64,000 nt of DNA, from positions 465,301 to 529,300 of the forward strand of contig CAUYUJ010019616.1 of NCBI GenBank assembly GCA_963575745.1. Reading direction: 5' to 3'. Numbering within the stretch: position 1 is the stretch's first letter; every line of letters begins with the position of its first letter. Under the pieces are notes generated by a model. That model was given only the letters and a program-made list of their open reading frames with translations, was not told the origin of the DNA and searched no databases. A program made the translations under genes and the position numbers. Below, piece by piece: positions 1 through 10,570 of the stretch. Source of the stretch: Prorocentrum cordatum. Taxonomy: Eukaryota > Sar > Dinophyceae > Prorocentrales > Prorocentraceae.

Positions 1-109
1 GTAGTAGTTGAGGTGGTTCTGGTGTTAGCAGAAGTAGTAGTAGTGTGGCAGAAAGAGAGCAGAAGCATCCGTGACCTTGGACGTTTGGTCGGGGGGTCAA
101 ATGTCAAAT

Positions 110-1110
110 TCCAATACCCTGGAGAACCAAAACATTAGGAAACCCATAACAAAGCATAACAGGCAGTCATACAATTGGGGAAACATCGTGTTTTCACAGG
201 CTCCGCTTTTTTCCAATCTAAAGCAATATGTGTTGCACTGTAGAGAAGTGTTTGCAATTGGCGTCTTTATGTTTGCCTTGTCTGACGGAGAGCCACACTC
301 TTGGGACGAGGTGATCCCAGCGTTTGGGGCGTAAGGCCAGCTCTTTGGTTGAAAACCAAAACACTTCAAGAGTGGTCATATGTCTGCACAGGCCAGATAA
401 CGTTTTTTGGTTGGGAACAAGTGAAGCCTGCGAAAAAAATCAATGCGTCCGCAATGGTGTGGGTGCTTGTTATGTTGTGTGTTGTGCTCATGTTTGCTAT
501 GTTGGTGCTGTGGTGTTGGATGTGCAGGAAGGGGAGATATTTACACATTCCAAAGCTTGCATACAAAACAAACAAACCAAGAAAACCACGTAGCAAAAGC
601 CACAGTCTGACAACTGCGGGAACATTGTGTTTTCACAGGTTTCACCCGTTCCCGACCTAACGAACCAATGGCTTGGATGTATAAACCGTTGTTTGCCATT
701 GATTCCCACAACTGTATTCGTGAAGCGATCTTGCTACCAGGTAATCCCCGAGCTTGTGCAGACACCACGAAGGTTTAAGAGAGCTCCTTCTTGAAAACGA
801 GCAAGATCTAAATAACGCCATTTGTCGAGAAGCAAAACGCTTCGTCTTTCATGTTGGAAGCACTTGACACCTGTGGAAAGTAACGCTTCCGTAATGCTAG
901 GATTGTGTCGTCGGTTTCATCTTTTGATATTTGAATTGTATGGCGTTGGGGGAGTCTTGGACTGGTAATCGGGGGGGTAGGGGCTAACTTTCCAAGGCCT
1001 CACGACAACCAGGCAATCAAGATAAACTATACAAAGCAGACATAAAGTTGCGGAGACACAGTGTTGTTTCAGAGCTGTGCCAGTTCCCAGCCTAGAAACA
1101 GTCTGTGTTG
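110..1110. repeat. Degenerate tandem repeat, period about 440 bp
   Basis: Three diverged copies of a block containing a CAT[CT]GTGTTTTCACAGG-like core occur near 185, 625 and 1060, each preceded by an A-rich stretch and followed by related sequence. The spacing is about 435-445 bases. No open frame in this stretch looks coding: the frames are short, overlap on both strands and carry no recognisable motif. The repeat is old, since only short blocks are still alike. Confidence 0.45.
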
Positions 1111-1365
1111 AGAAAGCATAATGCGTTCATTGGTTTGAAAGGTAAAACCGAAAACGAACAACACAAAAGTTTGGGGATCAGGTGATCCGTACGCTCGCTC
1201 AGGTATCGGAAACAGTTGACCACGTTTGCAAACGACGCGCCGCCAGTGTATGATTGGTTATTTTGCTTGACATGTTCTTCTTGTTGTTCCTGTGGTCCTG
1301 AAGTTTGGTTCGGGCTCGAGTTCCGAGCTCGGCTTTGCACGAGCACGTGGCAGACAAGGAACGAC

Positions 1366-1384
1366 AGAGAGAGAGAGAGAGACA
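1366..1384 (+). repeat. (GA)n microsatellite
   Basis: A short run of GA dinucleotides lies inside an otherwise unremarkable stretch (1110-1800) in which I see no gene. Confidence 0.7.
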
Positions 1385-1808
1385 GAAAGATAGAGAAAAG
1401 ACTGGCAAGCAGTAGTCGCAAGCAAATCCAAAAAGCACATCTATAGAGAAGCAACACATCATCGTTACACAAAACGATAGTTTATCCTCGCGGGGGAGGG
1501 GGTTTTTGGGTCTGGCCCAGCCGAAAAAGCAGCCAAGATCTGGTGTTGTGGAGGGGGGGGGGGAAGAGGGGGAGGGGCAAAGGCCCGCGCCGACCGGCGA
1601 GACACCACATGAAAAACACAACGACACAAAACAAGGCGGGGGGCCTGGTTGCAGCCCCCCGCCTTCCCCTCTTTTGCCAGCCTGGGGCCTATCCCTGTCC
1701 CTAGGAGTGGTATCGCCTCACCTTGATGCCGACCTTGAGGATTCCCTTTCAGCTTCTGAGGGCGCATTCCTAAGATTGGCATCGCCTCTTGGATGGTCAA
1801 TGTTAGGG

Positions 1809-1901
1809 TTAAGTCGGGCTCGTCCCTCTACTGGAGGAATGTTCAAGAACAGTGAAAAAATTAGTCTGGGGACGATGTTTTGGATTATCTTGGGTTATAG
1901 G

Positions 1902-1960
<59 letters not shown>

Positions 1961-2012
1961 ATTTTCCATATTTCCCGACAAGTCTGCCTGTAGGGGGACA
2001 TGCCCGACCTGA
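1809..2012. mobile_element. MITE family A copy 1 (hAT-like, non-autonomous)
   Basis: The element begins TTAAGTCGGGC, continues TCTACTGGAGGAATGTTCAA, and ends in the inverted partner CTGTAGGGGGACATGCCCGA. The flanks TGTTAGGG (1801-1808) and TGATAGGG (2013-2020) match at 7 of 8 bases and are read as the target-site duplication. The inside is AT-rich, holds a long TA run and has no transposase, so it is a passive element. Six other copies are in this window. An 8-bp duplication is typical of hAT transposons; the superfamily call is an inference. Confidence 0.75.
1899..1958. repeat. (TA)n microsatellite inside MITE A copy 1
   Basis: A nearly pure TA run sits in the loop of the inverted-repeat element. 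It may have expanded after insertion, and it explains why this copy is longer (204 bp) than its relatives (135-165 bp). Confidence 0.85.
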
Positions 2013-2261
2013 TGATAGGGATAGGGGGCACGTCCGAGGCTGCTTGCCCCCATCGGAGGCGCCGCCACAGCGCTAGTGCCGCCGGCCAAGCGGCGGCGCG
2101 CCGAGGGCGGCGGGCGCAGCGCGGGCGGGCGGGGCCTCTCCATGGCGCAGGAGGGGCAGCCCCCCCGCCGACGTCGTCGTCGTCGTCGTCGTCGTCCCCT
2201 CTCTGGGAAAGCAGGCGTGCACGCTGTGAGGGGGAGGGCGACAGTCGAAACCGATGGTAAG

Positions 2262-2395
2262 GATGGTTAACCTTTCCAAGGGTGCCCTTGCATCCGTGCA
2301 TCTTTGGTCGATCCTTGGCTACTTTCGACGGCCCGCCGCGCTCGAAGAAGCTCCAGCACGGGCGTCCACAGCGCTTGCATCCTTATCGCGCAGCT
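2262..2395. repeat. Dispersed repeat, partner at 7266-7400
   Basis: The block AAGGATGG...TTTCCAAGGGTGCCCTTGCA...ATCCTTGGC...TGCATCCTTAT is also present, diverged, at 7266-7400 in the same orientation. No coding signal is seen. The GC-rich stretch before it (2020-2260) contains a short CGT run and no supported gene. Confidence 0.55.
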
Positions 2396-2507
2396 TTATT
2401 GTCAGTTTCGGAAATGTCGCACATGTTGGAAATGCCCTCAGGGCTGTGACCGCCCCGCCGCGAGCGCCGCCACCCAGGAGGGCCTGTGGGAGGATGAACG
2501 AGGATTG

Positions 2508-2565
2508 AGGAGGAGGACGACGAAGAGGAGGAGGAGGACGAGGAGGAGGAGGAGGAGGACCAGAG
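2508..2565 (+). repeat. (GGA)n polypurine tract
   Basis: Imperfect GGA/GACGA repeats, purine on this strand. The stretch from 2570 to 3010 holds no feature that I recognise. Confidence 0.8.
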
Positions 2566-3019
2566 TCAACCAAATATGCATCAGCGATGCTGCAATACAT
2601 CCTCCCGTCCCCAGTCCCTTCCTCATACACCCCTACACCAAAAACCTCCCCTTGACAAACCATCACAGTTGGGCCTGCCATTGTAACGAGGGCCTCGCCC
2701 TGAAAAGTATGGCAAGTTCCCCTGTCGTGCAAAATGGTCGGTCAGTACGGAATAAGCAAAGTAAAGTACAAGTCTGAGATATTTGCGAAACCGAAATACA
2801 AGCACGAACGGCCAATTTGAAAAGCGAAATGCGGAAACGACAGGTTGCTGCTTGGTGACGAAATGAAGTGTTGCAGATAGATTCGAACCCGGAGGGTTGG
2901 AATCAAGCTCTGGAAACTTAGAATAACAGTAAAGACAACCGGTGTAACACATGGAGCACTAGCCATACTTCGCACTTGTGACGTAAGTCTGAGAATAGTG
3001 TGAGAAGCACGAGGTTGCC

Positions 3020-3600
3020 GCCGAGGTCGGCACAACCCTCGTGCCCTTACTGGCCTCATCGGGGGCTCCGCCGAAGGCCGGGCCCTCGCGCACGCTCCAA
3101 ATTCGACGGCCACCTGCCTCTTGCGCGACATGCAAGCGCCGTGCTACAAGAGCCTTGAACTCCGCGGCCGGAGGATCGAACAGGAAATGGTTTCAATTTG
3201 TACCGGAAGGTTTCTGGGTCGGTGTGGCGGGGCGCAACACGGATTGCAGGCGTGCCCGCGCTGATGTCGGCACAGCATTCGCGCGGCTGGTGGCGTCATC
3301 GGGAGCTCCGCCGAAAGCCGCGCGCTTGCCCGCTCCAAGTTCGACGGACACCACAACGGCTGGAGGGTCGAACAGGAAATCGCATCAAGTCTGTACGGAT
3401 CAGTTTTTGCTTCGGCGTGGCGGGGCGCATCACGGCCTGCATGCGTGCCCGCGCTGATGTCGGCACAGCTCTCAGGCGCTTAGTGGCCTCATCGGGGGCT
3501 CCGCAGAAAGCCGCGCGCGCTTCAAATTCGGCAGGCACGTGCCTCTGGCGCGACATACAACTGCGATGCTTCGACAACCTTGGGCTCCACGGCTGGAGGA
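3020..3600 (+). repeat. Tandem repeat, three copies of about 195-235 bp
   Basis: The module GATGTCGGCACA...GTGGC(G)TCATCGGGGGCTCCGCCGAAAGCC...TTCGACGG...GGAGGGTCGAACAGGAAAT starts near 3028, 3261 and 3455. Its GGGGCTCCGCCGAAGGCC core resembles the GGGAGCTCCACCGAAGGCCCC core of the ~96-bp satellite at 3880, 36185, 42830 and 45870, so the two may share an origin. Open frames across it are stop-poor repeat artefacts. Confidence 0.6.
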
Positions 3601-3830
3601 TCCCCCAGAATTCTTTTGGATGTTCCAGGTTCTTGAGGACTCCGCAGGGTCCCCCATCATATATTTACTGGGATTCCGCATGATTCCGCGGGATGCTTCA
3701 GGGTTCCTCAGTGTTGTTCGGGATTCCGAAGGGTTCCGCAGGATTCCTCAGGATAGCCCAAGGTTCGCCAGGATGTCTGGGGATGTCTCAGGACTCCCCA
3801 GGATTCCCCAGGTTTCTGTAGGGAGCTCCA
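3597..3830 (+). repeat. GGATTCC-type minisatellite
   Basis: Short degenerate units (GGATTCCGCAGG, GGGTTCCTCAG, GGATGTCTCAGG) of roughly 10-13 bases follow one another. No gene is seen. Confidence 0.6.
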
Positions 3831-3879
3831 CCGCAGACCCCAGACTGGGAAATCCCACTTGCCGCCCCCTTGTGGTGTT

Positions 3880-4060
3880 GCATGCCACTCACTCGCTCCG
3901 TGGCCCCACAGGGAGCTCCGCTGAAGGCCCCAGTGGCAGCGTGCGCGCGTCGCCCCTCCCCCGCACCCTGACACACCCCTCGCGCGTTTCGCTTTCGTGT
4001 TCCACAATTGCGGCCTTCACAACTGCATCTGGTTGGGGTTTTCGCCGAGATGATTTGGGC
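3880..4060 (+). repeat. Satellite D (~96 bp) locus 1 with array-end sequence
   Basis: One unit reads CACTCGCTCCGTGGCCCCACAGGGAGCTCCGCTGAAGGCCCCAGTGGCA (split here only by my description) and is followed by CACAACTGCATCTGGTTGGG, the sequence that also ends the arrays at 36185-36530 and 45870-46290. Unlike the loci at 36 and 43 kb, no DinoSL relic or gene follows. Confidence 0.6.
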
Positions 4061-4204
4061 CAGTCTCGCGGCCGCCCTGGGGCGCACTGGGCTCGTCTCG
4101 GCGGCGTCCTGGGCAATTTTTGGGTGAAAGTTCGGCCTTCTTGGGCGCTGGTGCGCTAACCAGGCAAAAAAAGTCATGAGGACACAGAGCGCTACAATCA
4201 AGCG

Positions 4205-4470
4205 ACCATCTAATGAGTCCAGGCGATTTGGGCCTCTTGGTGCCCTCCTGGGAGTTTTTGTTTAGGCTGTCGGGCGTTTGCAGTTTTAGGGGCTTCGAGG
4301 GCCACCTGGGTGGCAACATTTGTGAATTGTTGGGCCGTCTTGGGCGGTCGTGCGCCGCCTTCTGGCTTTCGGGGGCTCTCTTGAAAGTATTTCGATGCGT
4401 TTTGGAAGCAACATGGGGCCATCTGGGGCCAGGCTTCATTCTGGGCCAACTTGGACGCTCTGACGCGTCG
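4205..4470 (+). repeat. TTGGGCC minisatellite
   Basis: Degenerate units such as TTGGGCCTCTTGG and TTGGGCGGTC of about 10-12 bases. The same type of sequence occurs at 41690-42030. Confidence 0.5.
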
Positions 4471-4479
4471 CGGGCGGCC

Positions 4480-4660
4480 GAGGTCGCTGGACGGCGGCGA
4501 CGGCGCGGCGACGGCGACATGAGGCGGCGACGGGGTGGCGACGGCGGCCACATAGCCGTCAGACCGAACTTCAAATCCAGACGACGGGCGGCGTCGAGGC
4601 GGCGACGGGGCGGCGACGGCGGCCACCTAGCCGCCAGACCGACCTTCTGGCCGCCTGGGG
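4480..4660 (+). repeat. GC-rich tandem duplication, GGCGACGG units
   Basis: GGCGACGGCGGCCACATAGCCGTCAGACCGA near 4535 recurs as GGCGACGGCGGCCACCTAGCCGCCAGACCGA near 4610, on a background of GGCGACGG units. Confidence 0.65.
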
Positions 4661-4689
4661 GATTTTGAAAAACATGCTACCCATCCTGG

Positions 4690-5170
4690 CCAACGTTGCA
4701 TCAAAACGAAAGCGCGCGACGCTCAAGCGACAGCCGATTTGTTGAAGACGACAAGTGCTCAATCTTGAAATCAATCGCAAGGCTTCGCGACGAATACCCA
4801 TGGCGCCATTGCGGGAACCCCGCGTTGGAATTGAGCCGCCCGCCATCCGTAAAATTAGTGCAACATGTTAACACCAACGTGTGCGGCGTTGAAGCGAGAG
4901 CTCCGTCTTGACAACGCTCTGCCTTTTCATGATGGAAAGTGTGGCAAATGTTTAAAACGAACGCGCGTGGCGCTAATGCGGAAACAGTTCTTTGAAAACC
5001 ACCAACCCCGCCACCTTCCACGCGCGATTATGTTGCAAAATTGCAAGACGAACATGCGCGGCGACAAGACGAGGGCCACTTTTTGACCCCCCCCCTTCAT
5101 CCGTGAAGATGAATGCGCGTGGCGCTAACGCGAGAACCACAATTTGAACACGACCACCCTCCATCCGCTT
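4690..5170 (+). repeat. Satellite C locus 1
   Basis: Diverged units with the pattern GCGYGGCGCTAAGGCGAGAACCAC, then TTTGAAAACCACC, then CCTCCATCCGTGAAG, then TTGCAA. The same units occur at 8350-8780, 10290-10570, 32930-33360 and, reversed, at 24390-24710. Spacing between units is about 75-130 bases. I see no gene in the 5170-5780 stretch that follows. Confidence 0.65.
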
Positions 5171-5779
5171 CCCGTGTCGCTCCGTTGCACTGCACGTATG
5201 GGACTTTGGTCCGCGCGCCGCTTTCAATTGGCCTCCGCACCCACGAGCATTGGTGATTATATGTGTTTCTCTCCGCTGGTCCCTCCCCCTCCGTTGGGAG
5301 GCGAACTGGTTGTCGAGTGTTGCGTGGGCCTGTCGCCGTCCTTCATTCGGCTCGCTTCAAGGTGGCTTTTTGTCGAACGGCTCCTCTGGAGAATACTGCG
5401 TGCGGATGCGTGCGGTTCGACGGTTGTCAGTCGCCCCTCCATTTCCACGTTGCGGCGCAGCCATGCTGTCGTGGTCTGCAGTGCACGAGTACGGAGTTTT
5501 CTAAGATTGGCTTTCGCTGCGGTTGAGGGAACCGCCAGTGAAATCCTTGCAAGGTTGTGGTGCGAATGTGCACAGCGATCACGCGAGCGCCTGTTTGGTT
5601 CCCCCCCCGGCAGTGCTTGCCCGCAGGGGTCGATCATGCCGCCGCTAGCGAGCCGTGCCCGCGCGCTGCCCCCCCGCCCGTTCCCGCCCGCCCGCCGCCC
5701 CATGCAAGGCCCGTGTGCGGCCCCAGCGGCCCCGTTTCCGCCCGTCGCCGCCGCTCCTTTGCACCCGCCCCCTCCCCGC

Positions 5780-6320
5780 GCTGCACTGCAATACCACTGC
5801 ACTGCCATCGCGTTGCACCGCGGCTGGCGCTGCGCTGTCCTGCACTGGTGTGTACAGTTGTGCCTGGCATCGCATTGCTCTGATGTGGTTTGCATCGCGT
5901 TGCATTGCTTTTTGCACTGCTTCGTATTACTTGGCGCTGCGTTGCATTGCTTCGCATTGCTTTGCATCGGATTGCTCCGCAATGCCTTGCATTGCGTTTC
6001 GCTGCGTCGCGTTCCGTTGTTTTGCTTTGTTTCGCATTGTTTTGCATTGTTGTGCATTGTTCTCGATAGTTTCGCAGTGTTTTGAATTGCGTTGCATTGT
6101 GCGTCGCTTTGCATCGCCAAGCATTGCAAAACAGCGTTTTTATTTGGGTCGCAGTGCTTCGCAGTGCGTCGCGCTGCTGCGCATTGCTTTGTGCTGCTTT
6201 GAAATCGCATTGCATTGCATTGGCTTGTGTTGGTTTGCAGCGTTCTGCGCTGTATTCCAAAGCGTTACTTTGCATTACCTCGCGTTGCTTCCCATTGATT
6301 TGTATTGTTTTGCACCACGT
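5780..6320 (+). repeat. TTGCA/TTGCG pentamer minisatellite field
   Basis: More than 500 bases are built from degenerate pentamer-derived units (GCATTGCTTTGCATCGCGTTGC and variants, here cut into pieces of GCATTGCTTTGC). The run has few stops in any frame, which yields long artefact frames rich in Leu-His-Cys or Asn-Ala-Lys. A small field of the same type lies at 9945-10050. Confidence 0.85.
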
Positions 6321-6529
6321 GCAGTTCACCACGCTGATTCCCCTTTTCAGAACAGTTGTAAGATCTACCCCCCCCCACAGAAATTAACGTTTCCCCTTCG
6401 TCGTCTTACAATTCGCGTATGATTCTGCCCCACTGTCAATCCGAAATATGAATTCATACCATCCCTGGCAGGCCAGTATCGCCCCCCTCACCTTCTGCAA
6501 ACCATACTATGCGCGCACACTCGGATATA

Positions 6530-7085
6530 ACACAACAGCAGTTTTCAATGATCCCTTTGCGAACAATGGTGCGCGCGTCGTCGCGCGCGCATGCCGAAGT
6601 CTCTCAAACACTTGAGGTTTCGTTAGGATTTCAAAGTCGAGAGTCACGACAACATGTAAACAACCCATGGTTTTGCAACAAGGGTTTTCAAACAAAGCGT
6701 GCGCCCGTGCTCTTGCGAATTCTTGAGAAAAATCATGCAGTATGTTGTCCAACCTGCTCATAACATGCTACCAGACGGGCCTCGTGCTCGCGCATGTCGC
6801 AATCGCTCGAACGCCTTTGCGCGCGTGCTGTCGCAAGAATCCCTTGCAGAAAATGGGGCGACGTGCACGCGCGCGCCGTCGCGCGCGCGCATGCCGAAAT
6901 TCATCAAAAACCCTAGTTTCCGCAGAGATTTCAAAACCGAATGTCCCGAATACACATGAAAACATGGTTTTGCAACAACAGTTGTTCAATAGGCCTGCGC
7001 TCGCGATCTTGCGGATTCTTACGATCACCATCGTTTTTTCGCAACATGCTCGTCAAAGTCTGCCAAAAACGGACCTCTCGCGCCG
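6530..7085 (+). repeat. Two-copy tandem repeat, period about 295 bp, with GCGCGC palindromes
   Basis: CGTCGCGCGCGCATGCCGAA occurs near 6578 and 6873. It is followed in both copies by a GGATTTCAAA/AGATTTCAAA block, CATGGTTTTGCAACAA, and a CTTGCGRATTCTT block. No coding potential is evident. 6320-6530 and 7085-7265 hold nothing I can name. Confidence 0.65.
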
Positions 7086-7265
7086 CATGTCGAACTCACT
7101 CGAACGCCCTGGCGCGCGTGCTGGGGGAGTGGGGGGCACGACCCGCGTCAAATCATAACACGCGGGGCCACACACGCGCGTCGGCCCCGCGCGCGCAGGT
7201 CGAACTCCGTCAGAAGTCATCGCCGACGCGAGGACATCGTCATCGGTACAGTCAACCCGCATAGC

Positions 7266-7400
7266 AAGGATGGGCAACTTTCCCAAGGGTGCCCTTGCAG
7301 CCTTGCCCCTTCGGCCCATCCTTAGCGACGCTCGCCGACCAACCTCTTTCGAAAAACGCTAACGTGACCCTCCAAGGCCCCTGCACCCTTACCACGCATC
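7266..7400. repeat. Dispersed repeat, partner of 2262-2395
   Basis: Shares TTTCCCAAGGGTGCCCTTGCA and the following ATCCTTAGCGAC...GCATCCTTAT blocks with the copy at 2262-2395, in the same orientation (quoted core is given in parts in that entry). Confidence 0.55.
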
Positions 7401-7926
7401 CTTATTATCCGGGTTGACCGTATCGGCGGGCGTGGTCAACATCAGTCAGGACTGGAGGCACGACAGGCTCCAGTCTGGCCGTTGTAGGATCGATTCATGG
7501 GACAAGTTGTCCCTGGGAGTGGGGAACCGTTGGATATTCCATTGCACCGCTGGGGGGGGCCCAGGGGTCGGTATGGTAGTGGCGTGTGTGGCAGCATCCG
7601 GGTTCCAGGCATGGGGGTCCAGGGGCAAGGTTGGATGATTCACATGGGCACCCCTCTGGGGGATGTACTTCGGCACCCCAGTTTCTGGTTCTCCATCGGC
7701 CAAGCGGCGGGGACAGAGACTTAATGGTGTCCCCCCCCTTGGGAGGGGGGCGGGCGTAACGAATTTCCCACCCACACCACCACCAGCCAGCAAGGGGGCA
7801 AGTGTCATAACCATCTTGTGACCCAGGGGTGTGTGTGGTTCGCTTCGCGAGCCCTCCCTCCCACCCCCTGTGGCTACAGCTCAACAGGACATCGGTGCAG
7901 TACGCCGTATGACCGCGGGGGTATGA

Positions 7927-8187
7927 GGGCCCACTGCGACGGAGTGCCGCGGAGGTTCGCGCAAAGACAAAGACATCGCATCCAGAGACAGCCAGACCGC
8001 CGTCATTGGCCTTGCTAACGTCATCGCCACCATCGTCACCACCATCGCTTCTCGCATAATCGTGTCTACCGTTGCCGGCGTCGCTACGATAACGCGCCCA
8101 CTAGAGTCACCCATTCGTATTGAAGTGCCCGTTGGGAAGTGCCCAGCTGTCAGCGCCGACGCGGCCGTGACGGTCGCGCCAAACTAA
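7927..8187 (+). other. Possible coding fragment (hypothetical), no start codon
   Basis: An open stretch of about 85 codons ends at a TAA (8185-8187). Unlike the repeat-derived frames nearby it has varied composition, with a hydrophobic Ala/Val/Ile/Thr-rich middle (ANVIATIVTTIASRIIVSTV) that could be a membrane segment. There is no ATG in frame and no domain I recognise. It could be an exon or chance. 7400-7927 shows nothing else apart from G-rich runs. Confidence 0.15.
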
Positions 8188-8349
8188 TTGGCCGCTGTGC
8201 GCTTGAGCATGCCCGGGCTGGCGCGGCCGCAGAGCTGCACCAGCCAACGCCAAGCACTCATCGCAATCGCCGCCTCATGGGTTTTGCAAACCAATTTGCG
8301 GGTGGGTGGGTGGGGTGATTACAAGAGCATGGGATGTTTCAGTTCGTTT

Positions 8350-8780
8350 GTGAAAGTCAATTGCACCACCGAGGTTGCGCCGCACAGTTTGCAAGAACGC
8401 ATCGTCTGGGACCCACCCTGGTGACCATGAACAAACTACGCAAACACGCCCTCTAACTGCGAATGACCGCAGCGCTACTACGACAACTATGTGTGCATTT
8501 CCCTTCCCTCCATCCGCGAAGCTGCAGATAACTTCTAAAGCGAATGAACGCGGTACCAAGGCGAGAACCACATTTTGCAGACGACACCCCCGCCCCCTGC
8601 ATCCGTGCAGTTCTTGCACTCTTGTAGGACGATTGCGCGCGGCGTTCAGGCGAGAACCGCACTGTAAAACAAATCGGATCCCCCACCCCACCCGCGAAAT
8701 TGTTACAATTGTTGGGACGACTGCGTGCGGCGCAAAGGCGTGAGCCGCATAATTGAAAACCATCACCCCTTCCATCATTT
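8350..8780 (+). repeat. Satellite C locus 2
   Basis: Four or so units: GCAAGAACGCATCG, GAACGCGGTACCAAGGCGAG, GCGCGCGGCGTTCAGGCGAG and GCGTGCGGCGCAAAGGCGTG, each followed by an ACCRCAYTKTGAAAA-type block and a CATCCG...GTTGCA-type block. Confidence 0.6.
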
Positions 8781-9429
8781 GAACGGTTGCAGGTGCCAGG
8801 CTTTGACACGTCCGGGAGTTGGACAGGGAGGAGTTATCATAAGGAAGAGGTATGGGGGAGGAGCTCACATTCGGGCCCCGCGGCCCAAACTGGTCGATAT
8901 GGTGTGAGGAATTCCGCAGAAGTTGGATCCCATATTAGCGACGTGAGATCGCATGCTTCAAGGCGAGAGAGGCTACGGCCGGCTGGCGCTGTCGGGATGG
9001 AGGGCTGTCGGGGTGGCGCGTCGCGGGCAGGGCATCCTCTGGAGGTCCACGTGGTGAAACAATCACGACGTCGGGGGTCTGGCTCTTGTGCTCTCTTCCC
9101 GTGCCGTCCGCCCCAGAGGCCGCGAGCGCAGTGGCTTCTGCCGCCAGCGCATCCAGGGGCCCAGCGGCTGCGGCGCCCAGCAGGCGCTTCCTCGGTTTTG
9201 GTCGGGCGTTGCGCAATGGCGGGGGGCGATGGATGGGAGGCGAAGACAGGGGCAGCTCTTGTGCATTCTCGGGGCCCTGGGGAGGGCCTTCTGGGGGCCC
9301 AGACGGGCCACGCAAGGTGCACGTTCGTTCGCCCCCCTATCTGCCGCTCTTCCACGGTGCAGCGCCCCGCTTGCGGGGGCGGGGGAGGGCGTCGCGCGAG
9401 CGCGCGCGCGGGCCAGAGCTCGTGCTCCG

Positions 9430-9640
9430 AGGAAGGAAGACTGCAGAAACATGAACGTTCACAGGTCCGCGCGGAGCCTTCGCACCAGCGCAAGATATAC
9501 CATTTTGCCTGGCGCGCAGAACGCAGAGCGCGCCGGGGTCGGCGCTGGAGGCGCCACCAGGTGGGGCCCAGCGCCAATCCCACAGTGTCGCGCGGACCTC
9601 GGACAGTTTATGCTTATGCCTTGGTTCCTTCCTCTACGGG
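9430..9640. mobile_element. GC-rich fold-back element (family C) copy 1
   Basis: AGGTCCGCGCGGA on the left is matched by CGCGCGGACCTCGGAC on the right, around a core with GGTCGGCGCTGGAGGCGCC and GGGCCCAGCGCC. Outer arms (AGGAAGGAAGACTGCAGAAACAT-like on the left, ATGCCTTGGTTCCTTCCTC on the right) are also complementary in part. Related elements are at 58620-58790, 59450-59650 and 59950-60160. No transposase is present. Confidence 0.55.
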
Positions 9641-9944
9641 TGCTGCCAGAGATGGGCCCTGGGCCGCGGCGATCCCAGCTGTTTAAGAGGAGACCCAGGC
9701 AGCCTCCAGCGCACCCCCCAGGAGGAGGCACCCAGGGGCTCCAGACTGGCGGGGGAAGCCGAGGACATTTATTTTGGGCCAGCCACTTCTGGCAACCTCC
9801 GGAGTGCCATGCTGGCCCTTCTGATGACGCCCTTGCTTCCCTCATCCTTCTCGCCCTCGCTGTTCGTCATTCTTTGGCCCTGGGGAGGGGGCTCCTCATC
9901 GCCACGGCTGGACGCAGCGTCAAACATTGGTTGGGATGGATGTT

Positions 9945-10050
9945 CTGCTTGACATTGCTTTGTTTCCCATTGCTTGGCATTGCATAGCGTTGTTCGGCAT
10001 TTCTTGGCATTGCGTGACGTTGCTTGGCATTGCTTGGCAAGGGCCGAGAA
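9945..10050 (+). repeat. TTGCA-type pentamer minisatellite, small field
   Basis: Repeats such as GACATTGCTTTG, CATTGCTTGGCATTGC and TGACGTTGCTTGGC, of the same type as 5780-6320. Confidence 0.75.
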
Positions 10051-10289
10051 CCCCCCAGAAACCCGGGTCAACTCCAGAGACCGCCTTCTCAAGCGAAACG
10101 CCGAGGAACATCGAGGAACCTCAAGCAAAACCAGCGGGGAAAGGGCTTCACACCCACCGCTTGCTGTGAGTACCATTTGTTCGAAGAGATGGTTTAGGAA
10201 ATCTAAGATTGGTCACATCGCCTTCGTCCGTGTCACGACTGCACAATCTGATCCAACTGGTAATCAAACATAGGGAAGTCCCAAACGAT

Positions 10290-10570
10290 TAACCCATTTT
10301 GAGAAGAACCGCCCTCCAGTCACATAACGTTTGCCAAATGTGCTGTTTTTGTGGTGAAGAGCAACACTTGGATCAAATGAACGCGTGCCCAAGGCGAGAG
10401 ACACTTGTTCCAAACCACTCGCCCTCCGTTCCCTGAGTCGCTGCAAGAGCTTCAAGCGAGTATGCGCAACGCTAAGGCGAGAGTCTCATCTTAAAAACCA
10501 CGAGCGCTCTATACTTGCAGCTACTGGAAAGTTTTCGGGCGAATATGTGCGTTTTTCCGCCAAAGCAATC
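10290..10570 (+). repeat. Satellite C locus 3
   Basis: Units ACGCGTGCCCAAGGCGAGAG and ATGCGCAACGCTAAGGCGAG, each followed by a CAAACCAC/AAAAACCAC block and a CTCCGTTCCCTGAGTCGCTGCAA-type block. Confidence 0.55.

Noticed and set aside
2875-2905. tRNA-like GGGTTCGAATC on the minus strand
   Set aside because: Stem bases on either side of the loop do not pair and no cloverleaf can be drawn.
5144-6210. Frames of over 300 codons on both strands
   Set aside because: Produced by the TTGCA pentamer field, which lacks stops in several frames at once.
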